From: an uncultured Anaerolineae bacterium
Lineage (GTDB): Bacteria; Chloroflexota; Anaerolineae; Anaerolineales; Villigracilaceae
DNA: 10,908 nt
Assembly: GCA_903854805.1 (NCBI GenBank)
Contig: CAINXK010000310.1
Location: forward strand, 1 to 10,908
Direction of reading: 5' to 3'
Numbering within the stretch: position 1 is the stretch's first letter; each line of letters begins with the position of its first letter. Positions 6,093-10,908 of this stretch are shown one piece after another. The translations under genes were made by a program, and so were the position numbers. The notes under the pieces are model-generated. The model saw only the letters and a program-made list of their open reading frames with translations, searched no databases and was not told where the DNA came from.

Positions 6093-6653
6093 TTCCTATT
6101 CCAAATCATTCCACGTGTTAGAGATTAACAGATTTTCCTTGACCGAACCAGCGGATACTTCACTGGCATAGCCAGAGAACCCTAACCACAGAATGCCCTG
6201 ACCGGGCAGGAAATCACCGGGCTGATTTTTTGCGCGGCGAATGTAGACCAAATCCATCCAACGTTGTACACCCAATCGTGAGTACGGCGAAAAAATGGAG
6301 CGTTCCCGAATAAATAAGATTTTTTGTGATTATTTGTGGAAAAACTGCCACAATATCGCCACTCGCAAGGCACCCCTACTATCAGCAAATATACGCTGAA
6401 AGTAGGGGTGCTATTGACGATCTGAACCCGCAGACCCCTGCGTACAACCAAGAAATAAATAGTTTTACGCACTATTTACATTATTTTTCCCACAATTTTA
6501 TTATCCAAAGCAAACTTGTCTCATAAAATAAATAAATCAGCTATTCCATTCTAGATTCACAAATGACAAAACATTAACATTGGCAAACCTTATCCAAACT
6601 TGGCTATCTCAGGCCCCAATTATTCACATGATTGACACAGGAGAATGTACCGA
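6093..6653. other. Non-coding region upstream of the first chemoreceptor gene
   Basis: About 560 bp without a supported gene. It holds a strong hairpin (6370-6411, listed separately), a CTGGC-ATA-GCCAG hairpin at 6163-6175, TTGTGG/CCACAA arms near 6335-6355 and a CGCAG/CTGCG hairpin near 6429-6442. A TTGGCA at 6580-6585, 17 bp before GCTATC (6603-6608), is a weak promoter candidate for the chemoreceptor gene. Short open frames on both strands lack ribosome sites. Confidence 0.45.
6370..6411 (+). other. Strong hairpin or inverted repeat without a T-run
   Basis: GCACCCCTACT (6370-6380) pairs perfectly with AGTAGGGGTGC (6401-6411), and an inner TCAGC/GCTGA pair (6382-6386 and 6395-6399) extends it to 16 pairs with one small internal mismatch. 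The sequence that follows, TATTGACG, is not a T-run, and the element is about 240 bp upstream of the chemoreceptor gene. It could be an operator, the core of a non-coding RNA, or a remnant of a mobile repeat. I do not recognise it. Confidence 0.6.
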
Positions 6654-8675
6654 ATGAACGCATTGAACAACATGAAAACCAGCGTTAAATTGATCGGCAG
6701 TTTTTTGATCATCGCACTGATCACGGCGGTCGTCGGAGTTCTGGGTATTTATTACATCAAACAAATCGACGCCGCCGACACCCGCTTGTACGAAAGCTAT
6801 ACCGTCCCGATCGGTCAGCTGGCAGATGTTGCCACAGCCTTCCAACGGACACGCGTCAACCTGCGCGACCTGCTGCTGGCAAAAACACCCGAAGAAGCCC
6901 AGACTTACGTTGCCACCATCAAACAGCTTTCCGCGGATATCGATACAGTCGCACTTAAGTACGAAAAAACCATCCTCTCCAAGGAAATGCAGGCTCTCTT
7001 TGACACGTATGATAAATCCTACAAAGAATTTATGCCCTTCCGCGACCAAATCATGGCCCTGGCGCTGGCAGATAAAAAAGCAGAGGCCCTGACCTATTTG
7101 CGCGGCGACGCCCTGGCGGCTGCCAAGGCGGTCGAGGCGAATATTGATGCCATGCAAGTCATGAAAACTGAGCAAGCCGGTACTACTTCCGATAGCAACA
7201 CCGCCACCGCCAACCAGGCCACCACCATCATGATTTCAATCGTGGTAGCGGCTGTGCTGCTGGCGTTCGGATTTGGTGTCATTATTTCAAACAGCATTGC
7301 CAACCCCCTGGGTTTCCTGACCCGCCTGGCACGCGCAATTTCAGTTGGCGATCTGGTGCGCGATGTCAGCGAGGCCGAGAAGGACAAGGTCCGCTTGCGC
7401 AAAGATGAAATCGGAAATATCAGCCAGGCCTTTGATGCACTGATCAATTACATGCAGGGCATGGGTGCGGCAGCCACTGCCATCTCCAACAATGACCTAT
7501 CGGTCAACGTGACATCGAAATCCGCCAAGGATGAACTCGGCAACGCTTTCTTCAAGATGATTGCCAATTTACAAAAGGTGATCGGCCAGGTAGCCGACAG
7601 CGCCAATTCGGTGGCATCCGCCTCCGCGCAGCTCGCCAAGGCTTCCGAACAATCCGGTGAAGCCACCAACCAGATCGCCATCACCATCCAACAGGTTGCC
7701 AAGGGCACCACCGAGCAGACTGAAGGCGTCACCAGGACGGCCGGATCGGTGGAGCAGATGAGCCGCGCCATCGACGGCGTGGCCAGGGGCGCGCAGGAAC
7801 AAGCGAACGCCGTCACCAAGGCTTCGCAAGTGGCTTCGCGCATCAGCACCGCCATCGAACAGGTCACCACCAACGCCCAGGCCGTCACCCGTGATTCAGC
7901 CGAAGCTGCGCGCTACTCCCGCGATGGTGCCAAGACCGTCAAGGAAACCATCATCGGCATGGAAGCCATCCGTGCCAAGGTCGGCATCTCGGCCACCAAG
8001 GTTACAGAGATGGGCACCCGCTCCGAAGAGATCGGCGCGATCGTCGAGACCATCGAAGATATCGCCAGCCAGACCAACCTGCTGGCCCTCAACGCCGCGA
8101 TTGAAGCCGCCCGCGCCGGCGAGCAGGGTAAGGGCTTCGCGGTCGTGGCCGATGAAGTCCGCAAGCTGGCCGAAAGATCCAGCCTGGCTACCAAGGAAAT
8201 TGCCGGCTTGATCAAGGGCATTCAGAAGACCGTCAGCGAAGCCGTCAGCGCCATGAAAGAATCCGCCACAGAAGTCGAGTCGGGCGTCATCCGCGCCAAT
8301 TCGGCCGGCGAAGTCCTCAACAACATCCTGGAAGCAGCTGAATCGGTCTACAAGCAGGCTGAAGAAGCCGGCAGTGCCGCAGCCAGGGTCAGCGTGGCCG
8401 CCGGTGAGCTAGTCGGTGCGGTTGACTCAGTCTCAGCCGTAATCGAAGAGAACACCGCTGCCACCGAGCAGATGGCCGCCAATTCAACTGAACTGACCCA
8501 GGCGATTGAGAACATCGCCAGCGTCAGCGAAGAGAACAGCGCCGCCGTCGAAGAAGTCTCGGCTTCCACCGAGCAGGTCTCGGCCCAGGTTGAAGAGGTC
8601 TCAGCTTCGGCCGCCTCGATGATGGACATGGCCAAGAACCTGCAGCAGATCGTGGCACAGTTCAAATTGAAATAA
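6654..8675 (+). CDS. Methyl-accepting chemotaxis protein (transmembrane chemoreceptor)
   Basis: A 673-residue receptor that should control CheA activity through CheW. Residues 13-34 form the first membrane segment. Residues 35-190 form an extracytoplasmic helical sensor resembling the four-helix-bundle MCP ligand domain. TM2 is at 191-212. HAMP (about 213-266) carries a charged insert at [10 protein letters not shown], and a second HAMP-like unit spans about 270-307. The long signalling coiled coil follows, with its hairpin tip near 470-510 ([20 protein letters not shown], then [16 protein letters not shown]). There is no CheR/CheB-tethering pentapeptide; the protein ends IVAQFKLK. The ATG at 6654 is preferred over the in-frame ATG at 6645: 6645 lies one base after AGGAG (6639-6643), and from 6654 the first residues align without gaps with the second receptor (NNMKTSVKL against NNLKTGVKL), as does the rest up to residue 310. 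cheW follows 54 bp downstream. Confidence 0.95.
   Translation: MNALNNMKTSVKLIGSFLIIALITAVVGVLGIYYIKQIDAADTRLYESYTVPIGQLADVATAFQRTRVNLRDLLLAKTPEEAQTYVATIKQLSADIDTVALKYEKTILSKEMQALFDTYDKSYKEFMPFRDQIMALALADKKAEALTYLRGDALAAAKAVEANIDAMQVMKTEQAGTTSDSNTATANQATTIMISIVVAAVLLAFGFGVIISNSIANPLGFLTRLARAISVGDLVRDVSEAEKDKVRLRKDEIGNISQAFDALINYMQGMGAAATAISNNDLSVNVTSKSAKDELGNAFFKMIANLQKVIGQVADSANSVASASAQLAKASEQSGEATNQIAITIQQVAKGTTEQTEGVTRTAGSVEQMSRAIDGVARGAQEQANAVTKASQVASRISTAIEQVTTNAQAVTRDSAEAARYSRDGAKTVKETIIGMEAIRAKVGISATKVTEMGTRSEEIGAIVETIEDIASQTNLLALNAAIEAARAGEQGKGFAVVADEVRKLAERSSLATKEIAGLIKGIQKTVSEAVSAMKESATEVESGVIRANSAGEVLNNILEAAESVYKQAEEAGSAAARVSVAAGELVGAVDSVSAVIEENTAATEQMAANSTELTQAIENIASVSEENSAAVEEVSASTEQVSAQVEEVSASAASMMDMAKNLQQIVAQFKLK
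7575..7946 (+). repeat. Signalling-domain segment nearly identical in the second chemoreceptor
   Basis: This segment matches 10537-10908 with 18 differences in 372 bases and no gaps. All but one are synonymous; the exception is a Ser-to-Ala change in the SVASA(S/A)AQLA stretch. Directly upstream, in the second HAMP unit, DNA identity drops to roughly 70%. The match may extend beyond the window's right edge. Confidence 0.9.
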
Positions 8676-8682
8676 AGTCCGA

Positions 8683-8710
8683 CTGGGGCACGGCATAAAC
8701 CGTGCCCCAG
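8683..8710 (+). other. Strong hairpin between the chemoreceptor gene and cheW
   Basis: CTGGGGCACGG (8683-8693) and CCGTGCCCCAG (8700-8710) form a perfect 11-bp GC-rich stem with a CATAAA loop. It begins seven bases after the receptor stop and ends seven bases before the cheW ribosome site (AGGAG, 8718-8722). The following TAATGATAGG is no T-run, so efficient termination is unlikely. It may stabilise the 3' end of the receptor message, mark an RNA cut site, or lower cheW output relative to the receptor. Confidence 0.8.
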
Positions 8711-8729
8711 TAATGATAGGAGAGTAAGC

Positions 8730-9179
8730 ATGGAACAACAACTGGTTGTCTTTGATCTGGCTGGTGAATCCTATGGCATCAACATCGCCGCAGTCGAAAG
8801 CATTATCAAAATGCAGACGATTACCCAGCTTCCGCAAGCCCCCGTTTACGTCAAGGGCGTCACCAATCTGCGCGGCAGCGTTCTGCCGGTCATCGATCTA
8901 CGCATCCGTTTCGGTCTGGAAATTCAGGAAATATCCCGTCAGACGCGCATTATCATCGTCACCATGGGCAACCTCAAGGTGGGCGTGGTGGTGGATGGCG
9001 TCTCGGAGGTGCTGCGGGTCCAGGACGACACCATCGAAGCCCTACCTCCCATGGTCAGCACTGTCAATTCGGCTTTTCTGAAAGGCATTGTGCGCCTGGA
9101 GAATCGCCTGATCATCCTGCTGGAACTTGGCAAGGTACTGGATTTTGAAGAACAGAAATCCCTGGCCGCAATGGCCTGA
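8730..9179 (+). CDS. cheW: Chemotaxis coupling protein CheW
   Basis: CheW links chemoreceptors to the CheA kinase at the cytoplasmic receptor tip. The 149-residue protein is a single CheW domain of the usual compact size. It starts with LVVFDLAGESYGINIAAVES, typical of the first beta strands, and carries the conserved VKGVTNLRGSVLPVIDL stretch (NLRG at 46-49). A strand with VGVVVDGVSEV follows at 84-94, and FLKGIVRLENRLIILLELGK near the end completes the double SH3-like fold. AGGAG at 8718-8722 is 7 bases from the ATG. It is probably co-transcribed with the preceding receptor (54-bp gap containing a hairpin) and ends at an intrinsic terminator. No cheA or cheY lies in the window, so the partner kinase is elsewhere. 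Confidence 0.96.
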   Translation: MEQQLVVFDLAGESYGINIAAVESIIKMQTITQLPQAPVYVKGVTNLRGSVLPVIDLRIRFGLEIQEISRQTRIIIVTMGNLKVGVVVDGVSEVLRVQDDTIEALPPMVSTVNSAFLKGIVRLENRLIILLELGKVLDFEEQKSLAAMA

Positions 9180-9186
9180 GGCAGAT

Positions 9187-9222
9187 AGACCCCGCGCTAG
9201 TATGGCGCGGGGTCTTCTTTTT
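9187..9222 (+). terminator. Intrinsic terminator after cheW
   Basis: A perfect 11-bp stem AGACCCCGCGC (9187-9197) / GCGCGGGGTCT (9205-9215) with a 7-base loop, followed by TCTTTTT. It separates the receptor-cheW unit from the next receptor gene, which must have its own promoter. Confidence 0.95.
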
Positions 9223-9327
9223 CCGTCCAGATTTCGGCAAGCCAGCGGGGAGCGGCCAACCACCTTTTTTATGCACAATTTATCCATATTTTCTCTCAAT
9301 TTTATTTCGTTAATAATATTCTTAATA

Positions 9328-9333
9328 TACAAT
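9328..9333 (+). promoter_or_regulatory. Possible -10 box for the second chemoreceptor gene
   Basis: TACAAT in an AT-rich stretch (9301-9340) shortly after the cheW terminator, with a weak TTTCGT 17 bp upstream at 9305-9310. Transcription from here would give a leader of about 275 bases that includes the predicted RNA structures at 9392-9446 and 9529-9551. Other AT-rich sites in the leader could equally serve. Confidence 0.3.
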
Positions 9334-9391
9334 GGTTAAACTTCATCACAGGTAAGATTTTGTTGTGGTGGAAACTGGGGGGTGATATTCA

Positions 9392-9446
9392 TTATGGCCT
9401 GGTAAACCCGATCTATTTCGGGTTCCAGGTGTGCCACCGGCCATAA
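9392..9446 (+). promoter_or_regulatory. Predicted structured RNA element in the leader of the second chemoreceptor
   Basis: Two helix systems compete or combine. The first is a long hairpin, CCTGG (9398-9402) with CCAGG (9425-9429), extended by AACCCGA (9405-9411) with TCGGGTT (9418-9424) around a TCTATT loop. The second is an outer helix, TTATGGCC (9392-9399) with GGCCATAA (9439-9446), which shares CC with the hairpin base. GGTGG just upstream (9367-9371) could also pair with CCACC (9434-9438) as a pseudoknot. I do not recognise a known riboswitch class. The region lies about 170 bases before the start codon and contains no gene. Confidence 0.5.
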
Positions 9447-9528
9447 GGAACGATAATGTGTTTTCAGAATATCAATTAGTTGATCGAACCGTAGTTCTAA
9501 TTACGAGCATCAGGATCGATTTTATGTT

Positions 9529-9551
9529 ATTGGCATCCAATTATTTATTGG
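9529..9551 (+). other. Mutually exclusive short hairpins before the second chemoreceptor
   Basis: CCAAT (9537-9541) can pair either with ATTGG upstream (9529-9533) or with ATTGG downstream (9547-9551). The two five-pair hairpins therefore exclude each other. They lie about 50 bases before the AAGGAG ribosome site. The stems are short and AT-rich, so this may be chance. Confidence 0.3.
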
Positions 9552-9615
9552 TAGAGCATGCCCAGGTCTGAAGTTTTATTTATAAACATCCAGTGAGCGT
9601 TTAAGGAGAAAAGCC

Positions 9616-10908
9616 ATGAAATGGATCAATAATCTCAAGACGGGTGTCAAACTGTTTGGCAGTTTCGGTGCAGTCATCTTGCTTATGATCGCGATTTCTT
9701 TGATCAGTTACACCGGCATGAACAACATCAACAATGGGATGACGTCGATGTACTTCGACCGGACATTGCCAATTCAACAGTTGGGGTTAGCCAACATGGA
9801 AGAGTCGAATCTCAGGATCTATCTAAACGGGATGATCGTCTTCCCTGAAAATATCGATAAGTACGAACAGAACCTCAACGCCAGTATTAACAATATGAAC
9901 ACCCAGTTGGATGCTTATCGCGCCACCCAACTTGATCCAGAAGAGAAGACTGGGTTGGCAAGTTTCGATAAGAACTGGCCACTTCTTCAGCAGGAAATTA
10001 AAAATATTACCGCCAGTGTCAAAAATGGCGACCTTGCTGGCGCTAAAACATTGCTGGGAGCAGGTTCGCAATTCATAACAGCCTACACAGACGTGGAAAC
10101 TGCGCTAACCGAACTGTCAGCAATCAACTCGCGGATAGCCGGCGAAGTCAACGCGCAAGGCGATGTGACCTTTGCTTCTTCCAGAAATTTACTGATTGGG
10201 GTTGCAATTTTTGCGATTTTACTGGCCCTGGGCTTGGGAACCGTGATTAGCCGCTCGATCACCTTACCTCTGGCTATCATGTCCGGGTCCCTGGCAAATA
10301 TCAGCAAGGGCAATCTTAACCGGGATGTATCGCAGGAAATAAAAGATTCCCTAACGAACCGGGATGACGAATTTGGGACTGCCGGAAAGAGCCTGGCGGG
10401 GGCTGAAACCTATATGCAAGAAATGGCGCAGGCCGCCAATAGCATCGCACAGAACGACTTATCCCTATCGGTCAGACCTAAATCGGAAAAAGATGAACTA
10501 GGGAATGCCTTCTCAAAGATGATTGCCAGTCTCCAAAAGGTAATCGGCCAGGTAGCCGACAGCGCCAATTCGGTGGCATCCGCTGCCGCACAGCTGGCCA
10601 AGGCTTCCGAACAATCTGGTGAAGCCACTAACCAGATCGCCATCACCATCCAGCAAGTTGCCAAGGGCACCACCGAACAGACCGAAGGCGTCACCAGGAC
10701 GGCCGGATCGGTGGAGCAGATGAGCCGCGCCATCGACGGCGTCGCCAGGGGCGCGCAGGAACAGGCCAACGCCGTCACCAAGGCTTCGCAGGTAGCTTCG
10801 CGCATCAGCACCGCCATTGAACAGGTCACCACCAACGCCCAGGCCGTCACCCGTGATTCAGCCGAAGCTGCGCGCTACTCACGCGATGGTGCCAAGACCG
10901 TCAAGGAA
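9616..10908 (+). CDS. Second methyl-accepting chemotaxis protein, 3' end outside the window
   Basis: The reading frame runs from the ATG at 9616 to the window edge without a stop, giving 431 residues of a receptor expected to be near 670. AAGGAG at 9603-9608 is 7 bases before the ATG. TM1 is at about 12-33, a helical extracytoplasmic sensor at 34-190, TM2 at 191-212, HAMP at about 213-268, a second HAMP-like unit at 270-307, then the start of the signalling coiled coil. Every landmark falls at the same residue number as in the first receptor (LQKVI at 306-310 in both), so the two are paralogues of equal length with diverged sensors, which suggests different ligands. From residue 308 on, the DNA is 95% identical to the first receptor. 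The signalling tip lies beyond the window. It is separately transcribed, since a terminator and a long leader precede it. Confidence 0.94.
   Translation, partial: MKWINNLKTGVKLFGSFGAVILLMIAISLISYTGMNNINNGMTSMYFDRTLPIQQLGLANMEESNLRIYLNGMIVFPENIDKYEQNLNASINNMNTQLDAYRATQLDPEEKTGLASFDKNWPLLQQEIKNITASVKNGDLAGAKTLLGAGSQFITAYTDVETALTELSAINSRIAGEVNAQGDVTFASSRNLLIGVAIFAILLALGLGTVISRSITLPLAIMSGSLANISKGNLNRDVSQEIKDSLTNRDDEFGTAGKSLAGAETYMQEMAQAANSIAQNDLSLSVRPKSEKDELGNAFSKMIASLQKVIGQVADSANSVASAAAQLAKASEQSGEATNQIAITIQQVAKGTTEQTEGVTRTAGSVEQMSRAIDGVARGAQEQANAVTKASQVASRISTAIEQVTTNAQAVTRDSAEAARYSRDGAKTVKE
10537..10908 (+). repeat. Second copy of the conserved chemoreceptor signalling segment
   Basis: Gap-free match to 7575-7946, offset by exactly 2962 bases, with 18 substitutions of which 17 are synonymous. 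The identity still holds at the window edge, so the true length is unknown. It could serve as a substrate for recombination that would delete cheW and swap sensor halves. Confidence 0.9.

Noticed and set aside
6624..7175. 183-residue minus-strand open frame over the start of the first chemoreceptor gene
   Set aside because: It is antisense to the membrane and sensor region of a clear receptor gene and has no family match I recognise.
8683..8710. Intrinsic terminator between the receptor gene and cheW
   Set aside because: The stem is strong but no T-run follows, so I list it as a hairpin of unknown role.

Overview
The window looks like chromosomal DNA of a motile, free-living bacterium. I infer a member of the Chloroflexota, perhaps Anaerolineae. 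The reasons are a 7TM-PAS-GGDEF protein with the histidine-kinase-type 7TM N-terminus common in that phylum, a secreted subtilase ending in Trp-Ser-Gly repeats, a cytidylate-kinase-like protein and a tiny lysine-rich protein. There is no rRNA, tRNA, CRISPR array or transposase, so the taxonomy is a guess. The theme is signalling: cyclic di-GMP in the left half and chemotaxis in the right half.

Layout. Positions 1-1868: a membrane diguanylate cyclase gene on the minus strand, enclosed by a 39-bp inverted repeat (38/39 identical). Positions 1869-2379: a repeat-rich spacer with CGCGGA motifs phased at 10 bp and a third, degenerate copy of the inverted-repeat sequence. Positions 2380-3033: a cytidylate-kinase-like protein. 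Positions 3228-3487: a compact unit with a -10 box, strong ribosome binding site, 38-residue lysine-rich ORF and intrinsic terminator. Positions 3488-4104: a leader with a class I cyclic di-GMP riboswitch and its terminator. Positions 4105-6030: a secreted S8 (subtilisin-like) protease ending in 14 tandem heptads, then a terminator. Positions 6093-6653: a non-coding stretch with a strong hairpin. Positions 6654-9222: a chemoreceptor gene and cheW, separated by a hairpin and closed by a terminator. Positions 9223-9615: a long leader with several predicted RNA helices. Position 9616 to the end: a second, paralogous chemoreceptor gene, cut by the window edge.

How the parts may work together. The diguanylate cyclase has an intact GGEEF site and an RxxD product-inhibition site, so it should make cyclic di-GMP. 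About 2.2 kb away, a cyclic di-GMP riboswitch precedes the protease gene. Its closing helix P1 uses the same five bases (4018-4022) that would otherwise pair with the left arm of the downstream terminator. The base pairing therefore predicts an OFF switch: high cyclic di-GMP, less protease. Release of surface material by a secreted protease when cyclic di-GMP is low is a plausible but untested role. The two chemoreceptors and CheW would feed a CheA kinase that is not in the window.

The most unusual points are the riboswitch-protease pairing with a readable switching mechanism, the inverted repeat around the cyclase gene, the structured leader of the second chemoreceptor, and a sharp jump to 95% DNA identity between the signalling halves of the two chemoreceptors, which suggests gene conversion.
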